A DNA stretch of 64,000 bases from the NCBI GenBank assembly GCA_032622095.1, contig CP136064.1, positions 264,874,165-264,938,164 on the forward strand, in the 5' to 3' direction. The stretch comes from Siphonodentalium dalli (taxonomy: Eukaryota > Mollusca > Scaphopoda > Gadilida > Siphonodentaliidae). The notes beneath the pieces are model-generated. The model saw nothing but the letters and a program-made list of their open reading frames with translations. It made no database searches and had not been told where the DNA came from. The stretch's first letter is position 1, and each line of letters begins with the position of its first letter. Shown here piece by piece: positions 1 to 10,570 of this stretch. A program made the position numbers and the translations under genes.

Positions 1-281
1 TCATGCCGCGAGGTAAAACTCGAACCTCCGGTTCTCGTTTTACCATCGCATCCGAACAAACTCGTGCAATTTAACGTTATCATGTTCACACATTTGTGTC
101 GTTCTATCTTTGTTTTAAGGTGCCCATGTTCAGAATGAGCAATGGGTGATGCCACAGTGTCCTGGGCCCACAAACAAGGTACCATGCCTTGCATCTGCCG
201 TCAGAGCAGTTTTAGCCAGTCAAACATAAAAATATTATAAATAAAATTGTAGAGAACCCTGACTCTCATGAATTGCTTACA
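1..281. other. No recognised feature
   Basis: No coding or repeat signal that I can support before the satellite begins. Confidence 0.5.
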
Positions 282-995
282 TCTATGGACAATACGTAAT
301 AACTATGGACAATACGTAATAACTATGGACAATACGTAATAACTATGGACAATACGTAATAACTATGGACAATCCGTAATAACTATGGACAATACGTAAT
401 AACTATGGACAATCCGTAATAACTATGGATAATACGTAATAACTATGGACAATACGTAATAACTATGAACAATACGTAATAACTATGGATAATACGTAAT
501 AACTATGGACAATACGTAATAACTATGGACAATCCGTAATAACTATGGACAATCCGTAATAACTTTGGGCAATACGTAATAACTATGGACAATACGTACT
601 AACTATGGACAATCCGTAATAGCTATGGACAATACGTAATAGCTATGGACAATACGTAATAACTATGGACAATACGTAATAACTATGGATAATCCGTAAT
701 AACTATGGACAATCCGTAATAACTCTGGATAATCCGTAATAACTATGGACAATCCGTAATAACTATGGACAATCCGTAATAACTATGGACAATCCGTAAT
801 AACTATGAACAACACGTAATAACTATGGACAATCCGTAATAACTATGGACAATCCGTAATAACTATGGACAATCCGTAATAACTATGGACAATCCGTAAT
901 AACTATGGACAATCCGTAATAACTATGGACAATCCGTAATAACTATGAACAATACGTAATAACTATGGACAATACGTAATAACTATGGACAATCC
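282..995 (+). repeat. 20-bp satellite array, forward orientation
   Basis: About 36 head-to-tail copies of a 20-bp unit, AACTATGGACAATACGTAAT. Two unit types alternate in patches, AATACG and AATCCG, with a few one-base variants. The right part is enriched in the CCG type. There are no spacers, so this is not a CRISPR array. The same unit continues in reverse orientation further right. Confidence 0.97.
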
Positions 996-1462
996 GGCCC
1001 GACATCTGACGTTTATGTGGCAAATTTTAAGAAAAATGGATAGTTGGGTGGCTGATTTCCGTTACGTGGCTAGCTACATAACGGAGTTGAGATCAACCCT
1101 TTAAAATGACCTATTTGGCCATATCAGCATATTTTTTTTTTTTGTCACTTAATAGTTGGAAACAAAAAGTCCATAGATTTGGACCTCCATGATCTGTCTA
1201 TAGGAGCCATTAGGAGGTGTTCGGACAGTTATGTGGCTAGCTACCCAATCACGGACATGTCAGTTTCTCCTATTCAACTGTCCTAGTTGCTGTTTACAGG
1301 TTTTTGGGTTTCAATGAGCTACTTCTGCTATAATTCCTAAATGTTCTGACTCCACAATCAGAAATTGTATTACTTTTAACTACTTGATAGCCACATACAA
1401 GTTTGTCCACTACTTGATAGCCACATCAATTTTGGCCACCTATCTCCCCAAATGTTGGTAGT
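996..1462. other. Single-copy spacer between satellite blocks
   Basis: No gene seen. It holds two copies of GTGGCTAGCTAC (1066-1077 and 1233-1244) and a 30-bp-spaced pair of CTACTTGATAGCCACAT (1380-1396 and 1410-1426). These may be remnants of older repeats. Confidence 0.6.
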
Positions 1463-1812
1463 ACCGTAATAACTATGGACAATACGTAATAACTATGGAC
1501 AATACGTACTAACTATGGACAATCCGTAATAACTATAGTTATTACGGATTGTAATAACTATAGTTATTACGGATTGTAATAACTATAGTTATTACGGATT
1601 GTCCATAGTTAGTACGTATTGTCCATAGTTATTACGTATTTTCCATAGTTATTACGTATTGTCCATAGTTATTACGGATTGTCCATAGTTATTACGTATT
1701 GTCCATAGTTATTACGTATTGTCCATAGTTATTACATATTGTCCATAGTTATTACGTATTGTCCATAGTTTTTACGTATTGTCCATAGTTATTACGTATT
1801 GTCCATAGTTAT
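1463..1812. repeat. Satellite orientation switch (inverted junction)
   Basis: The 20-bp unit runs forward to about 1535 and then as its reverse complement to 1812. The junction is the palindrome AACTATAGTT. The junction is itself repeated about three times with a 25-bp period before normal reverse units resume, so the inversion breakpoint was amplified after it formed. Confidence 0.93.
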
Positions 1813-1938
1813 TATGCCCCCGACTTGAAGTCGGCGGGTATATAGTCGACGTCTCCGTCCGTCCGTACGTACGACAGTACGTCAGTACGTACGTACGTCA
1901 GTCCGTACAAACATTTTGCATTATTGTTCAGCAACCCC
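1813..1938. repeat. GTCCGT-rich dispersed repeat, short copy
   Basis: Starts with a hairpin (CCCCCGACTTGAAGTCGGCG), runs into TATATAGTCGACGTCTCCG and a GTCCGT/ACGT microsatellite, then the word ACAAACATTTTGCATTATTG. It interrupts the reverse satellite, which resumes in the same orientation at 1939. The same repeat recurs at 2094-2662 and, more diverged, at 10121-10570. Confidence 0.85.
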
Positions 1939-2093
1939 TGATTGTCCATAGTTATTACGTATTGTCCATAGTTATTACGTATTGCCCATAGTTATTACGT
2001 ATTGTCCACAGTTATTACGTATTGTCCACAGTTATTACGTATTGTCCACAGTTATTACGTATTGTCCATAGTTATTACGTATTGTCCATAGTT
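1939..2093 (-). repeat. 20-bp satellite, reverse orientation
   Basis: About eight reverse-orientation units, several with the CCACAG variant, lying between two copies of the GTCCGT-rich repeat. Confidence 0.95.
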
Positions 2094-2662
2094 ATTATGC
2101 CCCCGACTTGAAGTCGGCGGGTATATAGTCGACGTCTCCGTCCGTACGTATGTACGTATGTCCGTACGTCAGTCCGTCCGTCCGTCCGTACAAACATTTT
2201 GCATTATTGTTCAGCAACCGCTTGGCAGATTTAGCTGTTATTTGGTATGGTGATAGAGCAGCATGGGGGGACAGCTACATGCATAGCGCGGGTTTTGTCC
2301 ACCCATTTTCACCAGAGTTATGGCCCTTTTTTACTTAGAAAATTCAATTTTGTCCGTCCGTACAAACATTTTGCATTATTGTTCAGCAACCGCTGGCCAG
2401 ATTTAGCTGATATTTGGTATGGTGATAGAGCAGCATGGGGGAACAGCTACATGCATAGCGCGGGTTTCGTTCACCCATTTTCACCAGAGTTATGGTCCTT
2501 TTTGGACTTAGAAAATTCAATTTTGTCCGTCCGTACAAACATTTTGCATTATTGTTCAGTAACCGCTGGGCAGATTTAGCTGATATTTGGTATGGTGATA
2601 CCGTCCGTGCTTAATCCGAATTGCTACGTCGGGGGGCAAATGCCACGCGACAGCGTACCTCT
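2094..2662. repeat. GTCCGT-rich repeat with about 172-bp tandem monomers
   Basis: Begins with the same hairpin as the copy at 1813. It then has three monomers, each marked by ACAAACATTTTGCATTATTG (starting at about 2190, 2362 and 2535). The period is about 172 bp and the third copy is cut short. Open frames across it follow the repeat period and are not taken as genes. Confidence 0.88.
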
Positions 2663-2792
2663 TGTTACGTATTGTCCATAGTTATTACGTATTGTCCATA
2701 GTTATTACGTATTGTCCATAGTTATTACGGATTGTCCATAGTTATTACGTATTGTCCATAGTTATTACGTATTGTCCATAGTTATTACGGAT
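2663..2792 (-). repeat. 20-bp satellite, reverse orientation, last block
   Basis: About six reverse units. With the forward block at 282-995, the satellite brackets a region of about 2.5 kb as an inverted pair, the layout of a foldback element. Confidence 0.95.
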
Positions 2793-3519
2793 TTGCAAAT
2801 ATGGAGCAGCAGGAACACTGCAATTCTAGGCACAATCGTGTAATAAATACACAGAACGACACGAATATGCATGTTAATGGGTTTGTTGGTATGACACGAG
2901 TGTTAGCGCGGAATGGTAGAACGAGATGCTTAGCCTCGAGTTCTATCCTTCCACGATGACACAAGTGCCGCATCAACAAAAACATACCCGCGTCGTTCTA
3001 CGTATTTATTACACGCGCCGTTCTGTGTTTATTACACTTCACCAGTCCTAAAATCCGTGCATTGAAACATACAGGCTTACAGGATTTATTTAGGAACACA
3101 GGGCTTGTTCACAGGCCCCTGGGGAAAATTACTTTAATACCAATGTAGACCATACCAGTGACAAGGTTCAAATGATCGATTTTAGCTAAAACCACACAAA
3201 CCATCAAAGCCCTAATAAATGCTAGAAATCGATAGTTTCAACCAAAATATCGTCAGATGTAGTCTTATTGGCAATAGACCTACCTTTCATATAACTCGTC
3301 GAAATTGAACAAAGCGAGCAAAGTCGATATATCGTATCGGAAACTAGCGAAATCTACCGAAGAAATCGGGTCGTCAATCTCCCTGTCCACTCAGAGGCAT
3401 TTGACCTAGTTATAAAATCAACATTTTTGAGCAATGATTTGTCGCGAACGTGTACATAAACGCGATGACATAATCTATAAATGCTCATACAAAGACAAAA
3501 TCTATAAATGCTCATACAT
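2793..3519. other. No gene seen; short inverted words
   Basis: Contains an inverted pair around GTAATAAATACACAGAAC (near 2838 and 3020) and a 25-bp direct pair (AAAATCTATAAATGCTCATA type) near 3470-3520. No protein family is recognisable. Confidence 0.5.
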
Positions 3520-4048
3520 CTTCCGCAAGTCATACCCAAGACACCCATGGATAACTTTTTTATTTCATCAGATGTCTTTGTGCCCAATTTTCCAACTTTA
3601 TTCATCAAACGAATTCTAAATACAAGACGTGTCTGCGACTGGCAGTAAATTTTGACCGGCTTGTTGATTGACAATAATCGAGAGTAAAGTTCACAAATGT
3701 TGGCATGAACAAATAAATATGCTTAGATATCCGATAGAGTATTGAAGAAACACTTGAATTATTAATTTTCTCTGTACCAAGAAGTCTATCAGTTTAGAAA
3801 CAGAAGTGAACTTGAAAGTATAGCTAAATAATTGGAATTTGCTTTGATACAATATTAAACTTCTGTGAATTCCACGTGACCTTGATCCGTGCATTCTTGT
3901 TTTATTTTCGCTTTCGATATTTAATGCCAGTCGCAGACACGTCTTGTTTATGGAATTCGTTTGATGGATAAAGTTGAAAAATTGGGCACCAACACATCGG
4001 ATGAAATAAAAAAAAGTATGGCTGGTTCGGAATGACTTGCGGAACGGG
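3520..4048. repeat. Inverted repeat with about 130-bp arms
   Basis: The segment 3520-3652 reappears as its reverse complement at 3918-4048, with a spacer of about 265 bp. Arms share words such as AGACGTGTCTGCGACTGGCA and TTTCATC(A/C)GATG, with scattered mismatches. The right arm ends in a run of 13 G (4046-4058). The two arms translate to similar short peptides, but no known domain is evident, so I treat this as a foldback-type non-coding repeat. Confidence 0.8.
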
Positions 4049-4175
4049 GGGGGGGGGGTGTTCAATGCTAAAATCGAAGGCAAACCGGAACTGGTTGCAA
4101 ATGATGATGACAAACACATTTTAGTGCTTGATAACTATTCGCTTGATTCCGTGAAAGAAAGGGCTAGTCTCGATA

Positions 4176-4707
4176 TAGATCATGTCATGAATCTCTACTC
4201 TGGCTAACGCCCGTAGAGATCATATTCCACTAGTACAAAATCTTGGAACTTTTTGAAGTTTTGAGAGGGAACCTTATATATGAAGTCGATAAAATAACGC
4301 GGGGAATATATTTCTTAGTTATTATCTGTTCCTTAATAATGTACTTCCCCGTAGGTGAATGTCCCAATTCAAAATTGAGTGCTTTTCCGTTTTATTTGTG
4401 TACCGATATCGCAATAAACAATGAATTAATTAACCAGGAGAAATTCCTTAATTGTAAGCGACGCAAAGCAAAATCACTCACAAATTTATTTAAATCGTGA
4501 AAGTTCGTGTTGGGACCTTCACCAACAGTGAAGTACTTTATTAAGGAACACATAATAACTAAGAAATATATTCCCCGCGTTTTTTCGACTTTATAAGGTT
4601 CCCTGTCAAAACTTCAAAAAGTTCCAAGGTTTGTACTGAAGGAGTATGATCTCTACGAGTTTTAGCCAGAGTAGAAAATGTCTACTAGAGATTCATGGCA
4701 TGATCTA
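4176..4707. mobile_element. Mutator-like MITE with long TIRs and 9-bp target duplication
   Basis: The two ends are inverted repeats of about 170 bp, starting TAGATCATG(T/C)CATGAATC and continuing through CTCTGGCTAA, GTAGAGATCATA and GGAATATATTTCTTAGTTAT. The element is flanked by an exact 9-bp direct repeat GTCTCGATA (4167-4175 and 4708-4716). Long TIRs with a 9-bp duplication are the hallmark of the Mutator/MULE superfamily; an 8-9-bp duplication would also allow hAT. No transposase is encoded. A second copy lies at 36620-37088. Confidence 0.82.
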
Positions 4708-4716
4708 GTCTCGATA

Positions 4717-5177
4717 AAGGCTGCAATGAATTTGGGAATCAGCTCCTCAGTATTTGTAATTCAAGTGGCCTAAAATAGTCAACGGCACAAATTTGTCGAT
4801 TCTCTAGGTATCTTCACCAGCTAGCAATACAATGGAGCCAGTATAGTTGATTGTGTAATACCAAATGAAATGTATTTATACGACGTTACCTACTTTTGTA
4901 TAAAACCCCCCCAACAAAATTTCAGACCCCAGCCAGCTCTCGCTCGGTGCATCTAAACTTCAAAGTGTGTAAATTTTATACTAAAAAAACTTAATTATAA
5001 ATACACCGATCGAAATGTAAAGATGAAATGGTGCGATCATACATGTAGTTCCGATAAAGCAAACTTTTTTTTATACGGGGCACATATTCAAAGAAGTGTG
5101 ATGAATTTCCCGAATGCACTGAAAGTGCACCCCATCACCTAAGCAAAATACTCAGATGCATCAATCAAGCTTCGACA
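4717..5177. other. No recognised feature
   Basis: AT-rich DNA with no supported gene or repeat. Confidence 0.5.
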
Positions 5178-5830
5178 ATAGTTGTTAGAACAACACATAT
5201 GAAGCAACAACAACGAAAACGTATCTGGTTTGATCAATATTGTAAAGATTTGAAGAACAAAAAAATGGGAATTGCCGTTAGTCCAATGAAAACTCTACAA
5301 TTAAGGTTTTTCAATGCAAAGAAATTATACAAAAGAGAAATGAAATTAAAGTCTAAATTATTTCGGTTACAAATGTATGAAAAAATAGATAGGCTCGAAT
5401 GGAGCGACCAATCGGTGTACTGGGATATAATAATAAGCGACCAATCGGTGTCCTGGGATATAATAATAAGCGACCAATCGGTGTACTGGGATATAATAAT
5501 AAAAAGCTTGTGCATGAACAAAGTACAATTTGTTGGCCTTCACCCCGATGAAGCTGTCGGTTTTTTTTTTACCAATGACTCTGTCGCGATACCCCTGAAA
5601 CGAATTTTCAATATATCGCTGAAAGTCACCGTGAACTACTGATAGATCTTAATAATAGTGATATAAATGCCAAGGAAGTACTTGAGGCATTAAAGCAATT
5701 GAAGAACAGGAAAGCAACAGGCTTAGCTAATATTCCGAATGAATTACTGAAGACAATAATTCCGTTGGTAATAGATGACGTGACAAGACTTCAACTATGT
5801 ATTGATGTCAGGACAGTATCCATTATGCTG
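5178..5830 (+). pseudogene. LINE ORF2 fragment (LINE D family), degenerate
   Basis: A broken reverse-transcriptase ORF on the plus strand. The first part reads as the linker before the RT domain (WFDQYC, then basic helices). After a frame change it continues at 5636-5796 with KQLKNRKATG and NIPNELLK, which is the motif 0/1 region of LINE RTs. The same segment of the minus-strand relic at 17.1-18.7 kb reads ELKNGKAKGLDNVSNELIK, so both belong to one family. The fragment stops before the catalytic RT motifs. The next 250 bp (to about 6085) look like an AT-rich LINE 3' tail ending near GAAATAAACTATC. It is dead and 5'-truncated. Confidence 0.75.
5403..5501 (+). repeat. 33-bp in-frame triplication inside the LINE relic
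   Basis: Three tandem copies of a 33-bp unit (AGCGACCAATCGGTGTACTG followed by GGATATAATAATA) encode 11-residue repeats SDQSV(Y/S)WDIII. The unit length is a multiple of three, so the frame is kept. Confidence 0.93.
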
Positions 5831-6085
5831 GTGTCATTCATTCATCAAAACATTATATAAGAATATAATTATTTCCGTGTGCAGCATGATCCGGTTATTC
5901 TTCCAAAGGAAGGAAATGGGGAAATGAAAATGATGGGAAAATTATATTTAATTGAGAATCATATGTAGGATAGATAAACGCTAGTTGACTTGTTAGCGTA
6001 TATTATGTATATGTTTAATTTACTTGTACTGTATCTGTATATTTGCAACTGGCTGCATTGGTTTATAGAAATAAACTATCTAAAG

Positions 6086-7032
6086 TTATCTTGTACCCAC
6101 CTTCAACATAATCTCCGGATTCGTTCGTTTTGCTCTCTTTTTCAGCCGTCACACTCATACATGAGTAAAGAACATCCGTAACTGTTCGATAACAATTCGT
6201 TTATATGAGAATAATCGGAATTCCCGAAAACTAGTAAATCCAAAAGTACTTTATTGTTTATCATGAACTGTTATGCAGTCATGCTTCTGCGTTCGAGCAA
6301 ATTCACTTTAAAAAACAAAAATAATCCCATAATGCGGATAGTAACCCAACATCACAGCTCTATGTTGGTTGAGTGTTTAATCAGACGAAGGTTTATGAGG
6401 GTAGCGTAGACTTTTCATTCTTGTTTATGTTCCGGAAAATGAACATGCACATAGGGTTTAAATTAAAGTTTGAACATAGTCAACATTAATAATGAGTTAA
6501 GTACACACTTACTTAAAAGCAATGATGGGTTATATGGTGTTGTATATGAGTAATGTGAGGCAGCTGGCCTACACTTCGTGGGAAATTAAGTCATTTTGAC
6601 GTAATTAAATGAGTTAAGGGGCAGACGCCCATTTTGAATATATCCAGTCAAAAATTGTAAGAGATATTTTCAACAAATAATTTCTCTGGAGCTATCTGGC
6701 GAAAAATCTTCATTGTATATATAATCTGAGCAATTATGAAGAGACGATAAACACAATGGATTTCAATATATTTGAAAGGTTGAAAATATTACTTTCTTTT
6801 TATTTTGTCCCTTCGGTACCAACACTGCTATAATCTACACAATAAAAGAATAGGATGGATCTGTCTATATGTCTGTTCGTGATTTTGTTCTCAGACCCCT
6901 GGACCGATTTCAACCAAATTTGGTGTGGTGACTCTGGGTACTCTTGTTGATGTTATAGCGGCGTTAGTTTAAAACAAAATTTTTTTAATTTAAAGAAACA
7001 AAAGTGTTACGTTAAATTTAGTATGGAGTTTA
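6086..7032. other. No gene; one Helitron-leader-like word
   Basis: At 6860-6967 there is a sequence of the type GTCTGTTCGTGATTTTG followed by CCGATTTCAACCAAATTTGG. It resembles the leader of GTCTGT-type Helitron-like repeats seen elsewhere in this window. No matching 3' end was found nearby. Confidence 0.35.
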
Positions 7033-7063
7033 GGGTGGATACACACATGCATGTAATTTCTGT
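7033..7063 (+). repeat. Word shared with the 5' end of LINE A
   Basis: GGGTGGATACACACATGCAT and the following bases match the reverse complement of 16827-16858 with about two mismatches. It may be a small TIR-type repeat that LINE A entered, or a stray 5' end. Confidence 0.6.
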
Positions 7064-9009
7064 ATGTAAAATCCATGTATTTTACATGGTCACACCAATC
7101 ATTGATAGCATTAGTCGCCTGCGCGCGATCGGACAATTTCAACAGGTGAGACAAGTGAGCAGTTATAAACCATTATCAAACTAACTGATATCAAGAAATT
7201 TCAGGCCAGTCATAAATTCTTTCATGGATGACGAAATGAATAAATCCTATCTGATATCTGTTGCTGTTTTTCACGAGTTTTAATTAATTTCGAAAAGTGG
7301 ATTTGAGTCCGTCGATTTTATACTTTATTTGTTTCTCGTCATTTCAGGGTCATCCAAAATAAAAATTAAATGTGCCGAATTTGAAGCTCTTTTAGGGTGA
7401 TTGTGATACACGAGTCCCATTAACAATCCGATATGGTGCTCTCGTGCCTTGAATAACAGGCATTGGAAAATTAAGACAGACATTTAAACCGGTTCGTTGA
7501 GATTCCTCGGATAGTTTCAGAGCGAGCTCATGTGATAACATTCAATTGGCATTTCCATGCAAATATCCATTACAGCGCCAAAAAATTAATGCAAGTACGG
7601 CGTTGAAAGTAAAAAGAGTGACCCCCCCCCATTGTTCACCCATAATTTACATAACAGTATATGTTTCTCAACCCAAAGGTTGAACAAGTTCCTAACTGTC
7701 ACAGTTTTAGCTTGTACACTTTTGAATTATAAAATTTTGGACCATAATCCACGATTGGGGAGGGGGCTGGTTCTCGAAAGCTTCGAATAACCAAGGGATT
7801 TAGTTGAATGTGTCAGCCGGGATTATCTGGGCATGAATGTACAAAATTATTAACTTAAATATTCCATAGTTGTAAATTTTGCGTATACATATATAACACG
7901 AGAGAGGAAATGTGACGTAGTTGGGAACTCGAAGAACTAGACAATCCTTTTCCCCGAATGAAGACACACAGCAACACCACCTTCAGTACTCTCAAATTTA
8001 AAGCTGTAATACAATGTTCATAATTATATAAATAGCATAAATTGCTGAATAATAGATTAATCACTCGTAGCAAACAGACACGACAGAAATAACTGTCAAC
8101 TACAATATTTATAAGTCAGGAGTTGCTTCGTGGCTTCATGTTGGGGGGGGGGGGGGTCAGGACTCAGGCTTGTGCATGCCCCAACCCACCCGTCGAGGAA
8201 ATATGCAATGGTTAGTCCGGTAGCTTCCGGGATAATATAGCCCCCAATGTTGGGGATCATAGTCCCTGCGTTGGGGAAATCCTGGGGCCATCACAGGTAT
8301 AAAAATCAAGAGAAGACTGACAATGATTTAAACAGAAAGTCCAACATTTGGGTTATCGCACGAACAATTATTTTAAGCGGCCTGATATATATATTCTTTA
8401 TTGCCTCCTCGTGGGAGAGAGTGTACATGTAGAGCATGACAGTGTGTTTGATATTTACAGGTGCAAATTATATACAATATAATAGGTACATATACAATTA
8501 TTTGTATGGTCGCGCCGGCAATTCGGCAGAAATATTGTGCGTGGGATAAGCACATGCGTTCGGCGGGATTCATGATCTGATGGTCAGGAATAGTCCAACT
8601 TCGATAAAGGTTTCATGCCATGGGTTGAGATGAGATCCTGTATAATAGCGACGTTAATTGTTAGATATGACATGCGGACACTGACATATGTATAAGCTAT
8701 ACTACCCAGATCGATTACCAGAACTTGTTAATAATCGAGATCAAAGTACGACCTCATGTGCATCACATAGTAATTTAATATGCGTGAGATTTGTGTTGGG
8801 GTTACCCAAATAAGCTAGTTAAGCAATGAGCAATTTGACGAAATGATCTGACTATGAACGCTCACAATGGTGACATTTAAGAACATAACCATTATCTACA
8901 TTATGTATTTCGGTGGTCACATAATTGCGAAATATTCATTTAGTTATCGATTAACAGGTGTGGTGGTCTTAGTGTACGAATAGATCAATCTCATGACAGT
9001 GGTAGACAT
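7064..9009. other. No recognised gene
   Basis: Nothing coding is supported. It contains a run of 9 C (7622-7630) and a run of 14 G (8143-8156). The rest is AT-rich, low-copy-looking DNA. Confidence 0.5.
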
Positions 9010-9350
9010 CTGGGGTGCTATTCACCAAGCGAGACTATTTTATAAACCAGGTAGTTTATATGGTAGCGGCTGAACGCAAAGGTGTCTTTGCTTTAGCGCA
9101 AACGACACACGCTGTCGATGGTGTGATTGATCCAATCTATCAGATTTGTCACCTGTCAATTGACGCCGTCTTACGACTAATTCATGAACACTCACCGGCC
9201 ACAATCGGCATGTATAGCGGTATAATTTTTGGGTATAATTGTGTGGAGACTCATGCTTGCGTTTATATATCTGCAGAATGAGTTTCAATGATATTAATGA
9301 GGTTTTTTAATTAGCACAGTGTGAAAATGAAGAGCCAAGAAGATAACGTC

Positions 9351-9527
9351 TCAGAAGAATTTTGTTTGTATTTTGGTTCTGTTTGGATATTTCCCTGCTA
9401 TTTCCAAAGAAATTTCTTTCCATGCATCATTTTTCCGGCGCTGGTGAATGGTGCCGGTTTCTTTGTTCTTTAATATTTTGATTCTTCTCTCCACAATGCC
9501 CAAAAAAGTGTTACGCTCGTCGGCAGT
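9351..9527 (-). pseudogene. Myb/SANT-like DNA-binding domain remnant
   Basis: The minus strand encodes about 58 residues with the pattern of Myb/SANT-like domains of the MSANTD/zeste type: ERNTFLGIVERRIKILKNKE, then a basic stretch, then AWKEISLEIAGKYPN. In that family a DNA-binding trihelix has the spacing E-x2-L-x2-LV ... I-x-NK ... K-x2-AW-x2-I, which fits. Such proteins accompany Harbinger transposases and help them bind TIRs. Upstream, the reading frame runs through a poly-G tract as poly-proline, which is not believable coding sequence, and a stop follows at 9351. It is probably a relic exon or ORF of the surrounding TIR element; a host MSANTD exon is the alternative. Confidence 0.5.
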
Positions 9528-9553
9528 GGGGGGGGGGGGGGGGGGGGGGGGGG
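9528..9553 (+). repeat. 26-base G homopolymer
   Basis: Uninterrupted run of 26 G on the plus strand, the longest of several in the window. It could form a G-quadruplex and is also a typical site of length error in sequencing. Confidence 0.9.
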
Positions 9554-10120
9554 TCTGGAAAACAATTGCACATATAGGGCCCAAAAAGTTTTTTGCAGAC
9601 CCGTGAGGGACCCACCACCCCATTTATGCAAATTTGTTCCTCCAAATGTTAGGGACCCACCCCCTTTCTCATGTTTTTATAAAAATTTCAGAGTTTTTTA
9701 GCCGTTCTTCAATAACTGTGTTAACTGCCTTTCAATCCCATTCCACTATCATTTTTTGGTGCAAAGTGTGTAAAATTAAGACTCAAGCAATAACATCCTT
9801 AATCGGTAAAGCACAGGTCAGAAAAACGAAAAATAAACTGTATTTCCAGGTGTTTCCTGGTGTTTCCAGTATCTAACAACAATAATAAAGCATTGTGTAG
9901 GTACACTGTATGTCACAAATTGCCCTAGACCGCATTATAGCCTTAATATATCGAGCGTGTTTAGTCTGACAGAGAACACTGGCCAGTGTAAATAGTGGTA
10001 AACAGGTCAGGGGTTCTACACTTATTTGTGCATGATCAAAGAACTCTTTAGTCTTATCCACCGGGGTGGGTGAGGAGGGGAATTGTTTTGGTTAGGTATA
10101 CACATAGATATATGGTTATT

Positions 10121-10570
10121 ATACCCCCGATATTAGTTGGCGGGTATATAGTTGACGTCTCGAGCCGTCCGTGCGTCCGTCCGTACACACATTTTGCATC
10201 ATAACTCAAGAGTCGATCGGTTGTCATATTTTGATGTTCTATGACATGTGACGGACCAGAAATGGGGAACGAATATGCATAATATCACGGATTGTGAGTA
10301 CCAATGCCTACCAGAGTTATCCATGGGCCCTGTTTATGAAATTCAATCCGTACAAAGTTTTTGCCATATAAGTTGAAGTGTCGGTTGTCGAATTTTGAAG
10401 TGGTTTGGTATGGTGATAGACCTGAATGATACGGGAAGGATGTATGCAGATATTACTGCATATCACAGGTTTTGCCTGTCGATGCATACCAGAGCTACCA
10501 ACTTGGTTCCATCCGTAAACACATTTTGCATTATTATAACTCAACCATTTGTATGTATATTTGTGCACTA
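10121..10570. repeat. GTCCGT-rich dispersed repeat, diverged copy
   Basis: Same order of words as at 1813 and 2094: CCCCCGATATTAGTTGGCGG hairpin-like start, TATATAGTTGACGTCTCG, GTCCGTCCGT, then CACATTTTGCAT. Three monomers of roughly 165 bp follow, each with a version of GGTATGGTGATAGA or TACCAGAG. It lies inside the Harbinger-like element. Confidence 0.75.

Noticed and set aside
282-995. Regular short repeats resembling a CRISPR array
   Set aside because: Units are contiguous 20-mers with no unique spacers, and the DNA is eukaryotic repeat-rich sequence.
2150-2579. Open frames of 62 and 110 codons
   Set aside because: They follow the about 172-bp GTCCGT-rich tandem monomers and repeat with them; no protein family is suggested.
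9351-9623. Taking the whole 90-codon frame as one protein
   Set aside because: The first third runs through a 26-base G tract as poly-proline and flanking non-coding sequence; only the Myb/SANT-like part is kept.
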